Shown in pieces: positions 53,983 through 62,429 of a DNA stretch of 64,000 nucleotides. The DNA is from Paenibacillus wynnii (GTDB lineage: Bacteria > Bacillota > Bacilli > Paenibacillales > Paenibacillaceae): positions 24,492-88,491 of the forward strand of contig NZ_JAUSTK010000021.1 in the NCBI RefSeq assembly GCF_030812855.1, in the 5' to 3' direction. The translations under genes and the position numbers were made by a program. Position 1 is the stretch's first letter; each line of letters starts with the position of its first letter. The notes under the pieces are model-generated. The model had not been told where the DNA came from, searched no databases, and saw nothing but the letters and a program-made list of their open reading frames with translations.

Positions 53983-55119
53983 TTATTCCCCTTTGAGCAC
54001 AACAGCCGGCTCAATACCGATGACGGATCTGAGCGGAATCAGAGAAGCTAGCCCGGCTACAAGCAATGCAGTAACTGTGACAAGCGGAACCACTGCCCAG
54101 CGGAAAGTTATGGCAGAATGGAATACACTCTGACCAATAATCTGGGCCAAAAAATAGCCGAAGATCAGACCTGCAAGTGTACCCGCCAACGCAAGCACTC
54201 CAGCTTCGCTCAGGAACTCTAGAGAAAGGGCTTTATTCTGGGCGCCCAGTACTTTTTTCAAGGCGATTTCCTGTTTTCGCTCCATAACCATCGTCATCAT
54301 CGTGGTGGCTACGCACAATAAAGTGGACAAGAGAATAATCACAACGACGATATAGACGAGCGAACTGATTTTATTAAGCATAACTGCCTCGGATCCAGAA
54401 ATTTGCTTAATCGGACTAAGCTTCATTTGGGGGTGTTTCATATTCACTGCTGAGGCGGCAGCATCCAAGCCTTCCCCTGTAACACTGAAGTAAGCAGCGT
54501 TTGCCAGACCTTCCTGATGAAAAAGCTTCTGGGCATCCGCAAGGTTGATGAAAATTTGATTGTCTTCCGTCCCCCCGCTGCTAATAGTGCCTGTTACTGA
54601 AACCTTCTGCTCTCTGCCTGACACTTCGTCTTTCAGCGGGAGCACCGTTCCGATCTTATAACCCAGCTTCTCGGCTAAAGCTTTTCCGACAAGCACCGTA
54701 CCGGAAGCGTTCCGGTCTGTATCCATCGTTCCTGTAATCTCCCAATATGGAGTGATTTTGGAGATCTGATCAAACCAGGTTCCGACTACCACGAGTCTGC
54801 GAGAATTAATTTTCACCAGACCATAGAGATTTGACGTGTATCCAACTACATCCTTCTGAGGGAATACGCCGGCAATCTCCTGTGTGGTGCTCACCGAAAA
54901 TACCTTGTCCCCTGATTCCGAGGTTGGTGTGAGGATTAGATTCGCACCATAGGAGCGGAACTCCATCCCCATCTTAATGTTGATATCATAGTATACGCTG
55001 AGTAATCCTGAGATCACCGCAGTTCCGACAATGATGGCGAACAAAGCGATTAACATTCTTGATTTTCTTTGCTGAAAAGAGCTGACTAACATTCTAATGA
55101 ACATCGTTGATTTACGCAT
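53983..55119 (-). CDS. FtsX/MacB-type ABC permease of the iron locus
   Basis: About 378 residues: one N-terminal helix, a large extracytoplasmic domain, then three C-terminal helices. It ends with IPLRSVIGIEPAVVLKGE, the usual FtsX-like tail. The ATG at 55119 is 8 bases after GGGAG and is preferred over a GTG at 55134. It corresponds to one of the paired permeases of the P19/FetMP iron systems. Confidence 0.9.
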   Translation of the reverse strand: MRKSTMFIRMLVSSFQQRKSRMLIALFAIIVGTAVISGLLSVYYDINIKMGMEFRSYGANLILTPTSESGDKVFSVSTTQEIAGVFPQKDVVGYTSNLYGLVKINSRRLVVVGTWFDQISKITPYWEITGTMDTDRNASGTVLVGKALAEKLGYKIGTVLPLKDEVSGREQKVSVTGTISSGGTEDNQIFINLADAQKLFHQEGLANAAYFSVTGEGLDAAASAVNMKHPQMKLSPIKQISGSEAVMLNKISSLVYIVVVIILLSTLLCVATTMMTMVMERKQEIALKKVLGAQNKALSLEFLSEAGVLALAGTLAGLIFGYFLAQIIGQSVFHSAITFRWAVVPLVTVTALLVAGLASLIPLRSVIGIEPAVVLKGE

Positions 55120-55123
55120 ACAC

Positions 55124-56422
55124 TTATCTCCCACCCCTCATTACGTTGGCAGGCTGAAGCCGGATAACCATCCGCATTGCCGAGAAACTTCCGGCTAAGG
55201 TAAGCAGCACAGACAGTAGCAGGACAAGCGGCAGAACCAACCCCTTGAACGTAAGCGAGGTATCAAATACAGTCCGGTCAATGATATGAGCAAAACCGAG
55301 ACCAGCTCCGTAACCTATAAGTCCGCCTGCAATGCCGGAGATCACAGCTTCCATTACAAATAACAGCAGTACTTCAGAGCTTTGTGCCCCCAGCGCCTTC
55401 ATCAGTCCGATCTCCTTGCTTCTTTCCAGTACCTTAGTTGTCATCAGTCCGGATATACCGAGCCCGGAGCTAATCAGAGCAGCGGCGGTAAGTATAAACA
55501 TCAACAGCTGGATCTTGGTCAGAATCATCCCTTCGGATTCGGCAACCTGCCGGATCACCTTAGCCTCTGATCCAGGCAAAGCCTTCTCAATCTGATAGGC
55601 TATGGCACTGACATAGGCGGTACAATACCAGGTCTCGTAATCTTTGGCTGACAACCGCTCCGGATTCAACGACGCTCTTCGCGCCAGCTCGTTCTCCGGG
55701 GTCGTCAGCGCACTTACTTCAACTCTGCCCACCTTACCTGCAAGCCCCGTCGTTTGCTGCAGGGTGCTTAGGGATACGAAGATTTTATCATCATCCGTTC
55801 CCCCGCCACTTAAGATTCCTGTTACTTTCAGTGGCAGACTCTTGCTGACCCCGCCAGTTTCGATATTGACCTCCAGTATCTGTCCGGGTGATAGCCCCAG
55901 CTTGCCAGCCAGTGCTGTGCCTACCAGCGCAGTGTTACTGTCATCGTCCTTAACCCATTCCCCTTCGACCTGCCACCATGTTTTGAGCTGCCGGATTCCC
56001 GTATTAATCTGTTCCCCCGTAGGAAGATCCAGATCTTTATTAAACCAGGTGCCGACCACCGCTACTGGGTGGTTCATCTTATCCAAATTGGCGGAGGCTT
56101 CCAGATAAGGAGTAAAGGCAACGATATTATAGGCCCAAAAGATCGTTTTGATCTTAGGAAGTTCTTGCTCATCAATGAACTCTCTGTCGGCCAGCGGATT
56201 GAAGTCCACCCCGTCTATTTCCGCAGGCAATGCATCCATTTTGGGGATGACCTGCAGATTGGCGCCGTAGGTTTTAAGTTCCCTGTTCATTTGATCTCCC
56301 ACATCCAGAGATACATTCAGCATAGCTGTAGCGAGGGATGCCCCAAAGGCAATCGTAACAATTAGCAGAATTTTCCCTTTAAAACCCACAGTAAACGCTT
56401 TGGCGAGCATTCGAAAAAACAT
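55124..56422 (-). CDS. FtsX/MacB-type ABC permease of the iron locus
   Basis: 432 residues with the same layout as its neighbour: an N-terminal helix, an extracytoplasmic domain and three C-terminal helices around GLISGIAGGLIGYGAGLGF-like sequence, ending AMRMVIRLQPANVMRGGR. The stop overlaps the next gene's region, showing coupling. The two permeases are homologous and likely form a heterodimer with the ATPase. Confidence 0.9.
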   Translation of the reverse strand: MFFRMLAKAFTVGFKGKILLIVTIAFGASLATAMLNVSLDVGDQMNRELKTYGANLQVIPKMDALPAEIDGVDFNPLADREFIDEQELPKIKTIFWAYNIVAFTPYLEASANLDKMNHPVAVVGTWFNKDLDLPTGEQINTGIRQLKTWWQVEGEWVKDDDSNTALVGTALAGKLGLSPGQILEVNIETGGVSKSLPLKVTGILSGGGTDDDKIFVSLSTLQQTTGLAGKVGRVEVSALTTPENELARRASLNPERLSAKDYETWYCTAYVSAIAYQIEKALPGSEAKVIRQVAESEGMILTKIQLLMFILTAAALISSGLGISGLMTTKVLERSKEIGLMKALGAQSSEVLLLFVMEAVISGIAGGLIGYGAGLGFAHIIDRTVFDTSLTFKGLVLPLVLLLSVLLTLAGSFSAMRMVIRLQPANVMRGGR

Positions 56423-56455
56423 TATTCCATCCCCAATCTTTTACGCCGTCCTACC

Positions 56456-57760
56456 TTAATGCTGGAAGAGATCCTCCTGATGAAAAGTGGCGGTTTCCTT
56501 CTCCAAATCACTGCTGGCAATGACCAGATTACCTTTATCCATATGATAAGCAAGCGGTATCGGATTACATCCACCTTCGAAGCCGATCGTTGAAATATTC
56601 ATGATGACATCACATTTTCGGCAAATCACCTTATTATTCTTCTGGTAATAGCCCGAAGACCCACAGATTTTGCAGGCATCAAAGCCAATTCCGTACATTG
56701 TTTCGGATTTGCGGATAATAATGAACCTTACAATAGTGCCATCAGCAGCCGTATACCCAAACCGGTGTAGATTCCTGTCATCCACGGACGTATGCGGGAT
56801 CACAATTTGCTGGCTCGCATCGGGAGTAACCGGCTCCGCCGGGGATAATTCAACGGTCTGGCTCGCAAGAACCGCCTCCACGCCGAGCAATGAAGGGACA
56901 AGAACCATCAGCCCGGCAATAGAAGCCAGCCAGCGCTTGTCATTGCGTACACGTGCCTTGAATTTTCGCTGAACCGCAGGATTCCACTCCCCCGAGAGTT
57001 TTTCTTTTCTTCTCCTAAACGACAATAAGACTGTCACGGTCCAAATGAATGAAGCTCCCAGCAGCACGTAAAGGTATTTATCCATATTATTGATGATAGG
57101 AATCAGGATCTTCATCGTGAGTGGAGTTAACGGAAATACGCCTCTGGCGAATAGAATCTGCGCGACGGTAAAGATCTGGTTAAGCATCATTGCTCCTAGT
57201 AGCAATACACTTCCAGCCACGGAACTACGGGCTGAAAGTGTACGTGTGCTTCTTAGAAAGGACATTCCAAAGAGGAAGCTGAATACCAGCCCGAGCAAGC
57301 CGCCAGTGAACTTAAGAATAAGCTCAGTGTTGACCACGCTGTAGGTTTGGATGAATATGCTGCTTGGAAACTGCAGGATACGTATCAGCGGCAGCATTGT
57401 CATGAAAGCAGCAGTGAGGAAAATAAATATTTTCCCCGCTCTACCTCTGCCCCACAGAAATCGAGCTCCATTGATCTGTCCCGTATAAAGCTTTCTTTCC
57501 TTTCTCAGCCATATCAGAAATAGAATCTCCAGGATAAAGCACAATGCCATAGTCCAGCCTGTAAAGCTTTCTTTCTTGGGACCGGACCATTTCAGAATAT
57601 ACAGGACAACCCAGCCGATAACGGCTGCAGTGCCTGTCCCAGCAAATATCCATCTGAAGAAGTGGCCGTTTCCTATATGCCTAAGCCATACAATAAGAAC
57701 CGAAATTATCAGCGAGATCTCAAAACCATTTCCGAGAGTTATCGCAGTAGCTTTTAACAA
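56456..57760 (-). CDS. DUF2318 membrane protein with C-terminal metal-binding domain
   Basis: 434 residues. About eight membrane helices fill the first 300 residues. The DUF2318 domain follows, with FDACKICGSSGYYQ and VICRKCDVIMNIST (two CxxC pairs), then GGCNPIP. The family binds Fe-S or heme-like cofactors and is thought to move electrons in P19-type iron uptake (Cj1660/FetC-type). TTG start with GGTGAGGA upstream. It lies between the P19 gene and the permeases. Confidence 0.88.
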   Translation of the reverse strand: MLKATAITLGNGFEISLIISVLIVWLRHIGNGHFFRWIFAGTGTAAVIGWVVLYILKWSGPKKESFTGWTMALCFILEILFLIWLRKERKLYTGQINGARFLWGRGRAGKIFIFLTAAFMTMLPLIRILQFPSSIFIQTYSVVNTELILKFTGGLLGLVFSFLFGMSFLRSTRTLSARSSVAGSVLLLGAMMLNQIFTVAQILFARGVFPLTPLTMKILIPIINNMDKYLYVLLGASFIWTVTVLLSFRRRKEKLSGEWNPAVQRKFKARVRNDKRWLASIAGLMVLVPSLLGVEAVLASQTVELSPAEPVTPDASQQIVIPHTSVDDRNLHRFGYTAADGTIVRFIIIRKSETMYGIGFDACKICGSSGYYQKNNKVICRKCDVIMNISTIGFEGGCNPIPLAYHMDKGNLVIASSDLEKETATFHQEDLFQH

Positions 57761-57817
57761 GTCTTCCTCACCACCCTATTCTCCGATTGAGCCTGCGAAT
57801 ATTCTATCTGGTTCGGC

Positions 57818-58444
57818 TTACCAGGTTCTTGGCACCCAAGAGAATGCCCAGGTCAAGTCAATCGGCTCCTGCCAGAATCGTCCTGCAACACCTGTCGCAT
57901 CATCTGTGTGAAGCAAGTAGTCCATTTTTTCCGGCGATTCCACAACATAGTTCAGAATATATTCGCCTGCGCCAGCCAGTTTAACATTGGCTCCATAGTG
58001 TGCGCCGTCGGAAGCATTCATAGGCATAAAGGTGCCTTCGGAAACTACCTTATCCGTATCCTTAGCTTTGATCTGATAATGAACGGTCAGGTAAGGGATA
58101 AACTCACCAATTCCGAAGCCTGTTTCATTACCTTCCAGTGCTGCGATATCTGCTTCAAGGTGAAAGTCAGACTGAGCAGCAGGCAATCCTGCTTTGTCCA
58201 TAGGCTCCATATCCACCGGCTGCAGATACAACGCTCCAATCTTTATGCCATCAACTTCCTGCTCTTCACCGATCGGGAACTCTTCAAAGGCTGCCGCTTC
58301 ATCCGCCGGAGCATTTACTGACGCATTATTGCCCGAAGCTGCTGCATCATTACCGCTCTTGCTGTTTGAATTACATCCTACCATTAATGCAGATATAGCC
58401 AGAACCATTCCGGTAACCATCAATACGTTTTTAATTTGTTTCAT
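57818..58444 (-). CDS. P19/Tpd-type periplasmic iron-binding lipoprotein
   Basis: 208 residues with a lipoprotein signal ending ALMVGCNSN, then a Ser/Asn/Ala linker. The P19 domain has YLQPVDMEPMDKAG and QSDFHLEADIAALEG, with Met and His that bind Fe/Cu in the family. It partners the FTR1 permease encoded upstream. GGGGTG lies 8 bases before the ATG. Confidence 0.92.
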   Translation of the reverse strand: MKQIKNVLMVTGMVLAISALMVGCNSNSKSGNDAAASGNNASVNAPADEAAAFEEFPIGEEQEVDGIKIGALYLQPVDMEPMDKAGLPAAQSDFHLEADIAALEGNETGFGIGEFIPYLTVHYQIKAKDTDKVVSEGTFMPMNASDGAHYGANVKLAGAGEYILNYVVESPEKMDYLLHTDDATGVAGRFWQEPIDLTWAFSWVPRTW

Positions 58445-58499
58445 TCTCTACACACCCCTGATTATTTATTTATAAAGCATTGCAATAACATGATTACTC

Positions 58500-59723
58500 T
58501 TAACCCGGGAAGCGTCTGCTATCCGGTTTGACCGTCCCTTTGCGGGAAGAGATCATATACCAGACAAGACCTATGACAGTAGCCAACAGCAGCAGACCCT
58601 GTGCCGTTAAGCTTTCTACCGTCGGATAGATTCCAAAGAAGCTTATAATCGGAAATCCGGAAACAGATGTTGCACTAATCATGGTTCCAGCCTGAAGCTC
58701 CGTGATGGCTTCTCCAGCAAAAACAAAAGCCAAATAGTACATCAGAATACTGGTTCCAATAAAGAAGGGCTTAAGAGGAATACGCAGACTGCCGTAACGG
58801 ATAATCAGAAAGATTACGATCAGCGCCAATGCACCCACAAGAATCCCCAGCCCGATCATGCTAATTCCTTCTCCATCTTGTCCAGTCACTAGAGCCTGGT
58901 AGAAAAGTACAGTCTCAGCACCTTCTCTGTATACAGCAAGGAATGCAGCAAGCCACAAAGTCACCGTGTTGCCTGTAGTAATTGATGTCTGTATCTTGCC
59001 TTCGATGTAACTCTTCCACCGTTTGGCATCCGCTTTACCGATTAACCAGAAGCTCATGGAGAACAGTACGACTACGGCAAGCAGCATCGTAATCCCTTCC
59101 AGATTTTCCTGACTGGCTCCACTAATGTTGAATAAATATTTGAGGCCAATTGCTGTCAGCACGCTTGCCCCCAGTGCCACTACTGTGCTCTGATAGATGA
59201 TCTTGACCTTATCCCTATTCCCCGATTTGATCAGATAAGCAATGATTGCTGCGATAACCAGGATAGCTTCAATACCTTCACGCAGGATAATGACTAGTGA
59301 TGATAAGAAAATACCCCATGGAGTACTGTCGGACTTACTTAGTGTCGCCGCATCCTCCTGCAGCATATCTACCAGCTCTGACATCTGCTGGTTCACCTGA
59401 GCCTTGGACGTCCCGGCAGTCATAGACTTTCGGATCTGGCGGAATTCTTCCTCAATGAGGGCATTTCGCTTCGATGAAATATTATATTTCACCGCTTTCT
59501 CCATCTGTCCGGCTTCATAGGGACCATAGTACGCATTATTGACCTGATTTTTGGCCTCTGCGACATCCCCCTTAACATAAGTCTCCAGCGCTTGCTGCAA
59601 AGTGTCATCTATCTGTTCTACCACATTGCGCCAATTGCCATCCGCTGCATGTGCTTGACCTGGTATAATCAATAGCATCAGCAGAATAAATGATAAAACG
59701 GTCCGCCATAATCGCCCCTGCAA
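58500..59723 (-). CDS. FTR1-family iron permease
   Basis: About 407 residues: signal peptide, an extracytoplasmic helical domain, then seven membrane helices with the iron-translocating motifs LREGIEAILV and YREGAETVLF. The TTG at 59723 is preferred since AAGGGGTG sits 8 bases before it. The ATG at 59747 has no ribosome site and lies within a likely promoter. First gene of the iron locus, behind a Fur box; imports iron with the P19 lipoprotein. Confidence 0.92.
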   Translation of the reverse strand: MQGRLWRTVLSFILLMLLIIPGQAHAADGNWRNVVEQIDDTLQQALETYVKGDVAEAKNQVNNAYYGPYEAGQMEKAVKYNISSKRNALIEEEFRQIRKSMTAGTSKAQVNQQMSELVDMLQEDAATLSKSDSTPWGIFLSSLVIILREGIEAILVIAAIIAYLIKSGNRDKVKIIYQSTVVALGASVLTAIGLKYLFNISGASQENLEGITMLLAVVVLFSMSFWLIGKADAKRWKSYIEGKIQTSITTGNTVTLWLAAFLAVYREGAETVLFYQALVTGQDGEGISMIGLGILVGALALIVIFLIIRYGSLRIPLKPFFIGTSILMYYLAFVFAGEAITELQAGTMISATSVSGFPIISFFGIYPTVESLTAQGLLLLATVIGLVWYMISSRKGTVKPDSRRFPG

Positions 59724-59761
59724 CCCGATCACCCCTTGTGAAAGCATAATATAGATCTAAA

Positions 59762-59782
59762 TGATATTGATTATCATAATCA
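59762..59782 (-). promoter_or_regulatory. Fur box upstream of the iron-uptake operon
   Basis: TGATATTGATTATCA (59762-59776) matches the 7-1-7 Fur box TGATAATNATTATCA with one change, and overlaps a perfect TGATTAT-C-ATAATCA repeat (59768-59782). Iron repression of the whole locus is expected. Confidence 0.85.
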
Positions 59783-59892
59783 TTTAATGATATATACTTT
59801 AATGAATTAGTTTTTATTAAAATATGATATATGTCATACTAAAAATTAACTTTTTGTGCTTTTGCCTGTTCAGCAATCTCTAAACAAAAAAA

Positions 59893-59937
59893 AGAAAGAA
59901 TCGACCACTCCCCCGTGTGGGCTAATCGACTCTTTCT
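59893..59937. terminator. Bidirectional terminator
   Basis: AGAAAGA / TCTTTCT outer stem, TCGA pairs and an inner CCAC / GTGG stem, with A-runs before and after. It separates the iron locus from relic DNA. Confidence 0.75.
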
Positions 59938-60146
59938 AAAAAAAATATTTAATTTCAGTTGCTCTATACTTTATAGTTTCAAATCGTCATTTTTCTCGCA
60001 AGCCTCTACCTTAAAGTGGACCTCTTCAAACACTATCAATCATATCCAATAGACCTAAAACACGTTCATTTCACAGTCTATATACCCTAACTAAGATGGT
60101 TGCATTTAATGCCGTCCATAATGACAACTGCCCTTACTTGATGTAT

Positions 60147-60481
60147 TCAGCCATTACAACAGGCAACTGATAGCGCTACCGTCCAGACAACCGTTACGTC
60201 AAAAACACGACCAGGTTCAACTGTTCCGTCAAGAATGTCCGGTAGTAATTCTTCCATGTATGCACGCGTTGGTGCCGGATCTCCCGTAAGGGTAATATTA
60301 CGACCGAAAAGACTTGCAAAGCCGATTGGAACTTCATTATACTGCAGAACACCAACACGACTGATAACCCCGCCGGTCCGAACAGCTCCAATACTCATTT
60401 CGTAAGCAGGCATCAGCCCGACACATTCTAGAACGACATGCGTTCCTTCACCATTCGTCAGTTCTTGAACTGACGAATCAA
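60147..60481 (-). pseudogene. Zinc alcohol dehydrogenase, C-terminal fragment
   Basis: The frame reads VQELTNGEGTHVVLECVG, then IGAVRTGGVISRVGVLQYNE and ITLTGDPAPTRAYMEELLPD, the Rossmann-fold end of a medium-chain dehydrogenase. Zinc ligands and start are missing. The last residues are frame-shifted away from the usual ending. Confidence 0.75.
60453..60478. repeat. Perfect 26-bp palindrome
   Basis: Two 12-bp arms around TT: ATTCGTCAGTTC and GAACTGACGAAT. It lies within the dehydrogenase fragment and could be chance coding sequence, a recombination scar or a hairpin. Confidence 0.7.
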
Positions 60482-60505
60482 TTGTAGTATCTATTAGGCA
60501 AATAA

Positions 60506-60534
60506 GAACGCCCTTAGTAATGAAAAGGGCGTTC
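60506..60534 (-). terminator. Terminator of the serine hydrolase gene
   Basis: Perfect 10-bp stem GAACGCCCTT / AAGGGCGTTC with a 9-base loop, followed by TTATTTG on the - strand. It is 13 bases after the stop. Confidence 0.75.
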
Positions 60535-60546
60535 GATCAGACAATA

Positions 60547-61683
60547 TTAATTCAGGCAGGAGTATACAATATTTATGAGTCGCGGGTGCACATAAGGCTC
60601 CTGATTATTCAGCAAATGCTGTGCATACATTATGGTCAGCTGCGTTTCAGGATCGATGACCCCTAAGCAACCGGCAGCACCGGCCCACCCAAATTCACCA
60701 GGCGGACTGAGCAATCCGCTGCGAGCTTTTGATATATGAGTTCTAACGCCAAGGCCATAGCCATATCCTTCATGATTACCCGTGAAGAACTCGCTCCGCG
60801 TACGCTCGTTAAGATGGTCAGTACGCATTAGGTTGACCGAAGCAGGTGAAAGAATGCGTATTCCTTCCGGACTTGTCCCCCGGTTCGTGAGCGCATTAAG
60901 AAAAAGAATATAATCGCTTGCGGTCGATAACAGCCCTGCTCCGCCGCTTTCAAACTCCGTACCGAGCCGATACCCATTTCCATCCTTGCGCACAGGTTTG
61001 TTCAGCACATCGTTATATTCGTATTGGGGCGTTAAGCGGCTTAGCTGCTTTTCCGTCAGGTTAAACCCCGTATCGTTCATTCCTAGCGGGCCGGTAATTT
61101 CATCATGGACATAGCAACTAAATTTTCTTCCGTCTACCACTTCGACGAGCGCGGCGAGAACATCATGACACAGACTGTAATTCCATCGGGTGCCCGGCTC
61201 GAACAGAAGCGGTTCCTTTGCCAGTGCTGCTGCAAAATCCCGGGTTGGAACTCTGCCATTAGTGCGATCTACGACCTGACGTATAGAAGGGGCTTCAAGA
61301 TCGTATGAGAATCCGGCTGTCATGGTAAACAGATCACGGACCGTAATAGGTTGATTCGCTCTCACCAGTTCAACTCGGCCTTCAGGCAAGACTTTCTGCA
61401 CGGTCATTTCTGCATATTCCGGCAGATAATCCGATATCGGATCGCTTAACAGTACAATACCCTTTTCAACGAGTTGAAGTGCCGCTGTACAGGTAAGAAT
61501 CTTCGACATGGAGTAAATATTGACGATTTGCCGTTCATCGATTTGAATCTTGTCTTCCAGATTGGTGTAGCCGCTCTTGTAATGTAATACCGTTTGATTC
61601 TGATGCATGACAATCACTTCTGCCCAGGGTATTCGCCAAGAGGTGATTCGGTCGATAAAATGGGATAGTGGTTTAAAGTTCAT
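60547..61683 (-). CDS. Serine hydrolase, beta-lactamase/EstB family
   Basis: 378 residues of the class C beta-lactamase/penicillin-binding fold. The S-x-x-K motif is SMSK (58-61), Tyr is in WNYSLCHDVLAALVE, and GYGLGV lies near the C-terminal part. No signal peptide, so probably cytoplasmic. Such proteins are mostly esterases or peptidases with unknown substrates; resistance is not implied. The ATG has AAGGGAA upstream. A GDSL relic precedes it on the same strand. Confidence 0.85.
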   Translation of the reverse strand: MNFKPLSHFIDRITSWRIPWAEVIVMHQNQTVLHYKSGYTNLEDKIQIDERQIVNIYSMSKILTCTAALQLVEKGIVLLSDPISDYLPEYAEMTVQKVLPEGRVELVRANQPITVRDLFTMTAGFSYDLEAPSIRQVVDRTNGRVPTRDFAAALAKEPLLFEPGTRWNYSLCHDVLAALVEVVDGRKFSCYVHDEITGPLGMNDTGFNLTEKQLSRLTPQYEYNDVLNKPVRKDGNGYRLGTEFESGGAGLLSTASDYILFLNALTNRGTSPEGIRILSPASVNLMRTDHLNERTRSEFFTGNHEGYGYGLGVRTHISKARSGLLSPPGEFGWAGAAGCLGVIDPETQLTIMYAQHLLNNQEPYVHPRLINIVYSCLN

Positions 61684-61707
61684 GAAATTCCCTTCCTTAT
61701 AAAAAAG

Positions 61708-62280
61708 TTATAAAATGTATTCCCTGAGCGGAAGCAGTGGACGAAGCGCATCTGCCCACCTGTGGTACCCGCGTTCAGTCAGATGGCAAAAGTCTGGTGC
61801 GATTTCAGCGGACAAGGTGCCATCAGGCTCAAGTAATCTGCATAACGGGCATTAATCTCGGCGATCTGCCTACGTCTTGGGTGGTCCGGATACTCTTCCC
61901 GGGGGAATACGGCCATAAGAATAATTTTTGACTCTGGAACCATGTCGTTGACACGGTCGCAGATCGCTCGGCAGCCTTCTGCAATTTCATCGGGGCTGTT
62001 GGATCGGGCGTTTTCCGTTTTTGGCGAAAGCCCTTTCAGTTGGCCGTGATCAAGTCGCCATAGTACGTTTTGAGTATGGTCCCAGCCGAATCCCAGGTTA
62101 AGTACTCGATAAGATCCAAATGCGGAGTTCCATGACTCTTCCGTATCGGCATTCCCCTCCGTCTTTGGCTCGCCTCCCCAGAAATGGGTAATCGAATTGC
62201 CGATTAAGACCACTTCCGGGTTAATTCCCGCTTGTACATTAAGTACTTGTTCATGTCGCTCCCACCAGTCTAGTAATCGG
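61708..62280 (-). pseudogene. SGNH/GDSL esterase, truncated and frameshifted
   Basis: The frame reads LLDWWERHEQVLNVQ, then VVLIGNSITHFWGGEP (block I Ser), VLNLGFGWDHTQNVLW and MAVFPREEYPDHPRRRQI. After about 61845 another frame gives EPDGTLSAEIAPDF, then CHLTERGYHRWADALRP (block V His). The shift coincides with a missing stretch of around 20 residues, and the N-terminus lacks a start codon. Inactive. Confidence 0.8.
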
Positions 62281-62375
62281 ACTTATTATAGGGGTTATAA
62301 ACTTGCTATTCAATCATAATTTTTTGAGATTAAATAACACAATTTTGATTTGTCGTCTCTTCAAGAAAAGACAAA

Positions 62376-62422
62376 AGGACAAGAAGTCCTATATAGATAC
62401 CAATAGGTAAAGTTCTTGTCCT
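62376..62422 (-). terminator. Hairpin after the enhancer-binding-protein gene
   Basis: AGGACAAGAA / TTCTTGTCCT perfect 10-bp stem with a 27-base structured loop, followed by TTTTG on the - strand. It lies 8 bases after the stop. Confidence 0.7.
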
Positions 62423-62429
62423 CGTACAT

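Noticed and set aside
60547..61683. Beta-lactamase conferring antibiotic resistance
   Set aside because: Only the SxxK fold is shared; no signal peptide, and the family is mostly esterases or peptidases.
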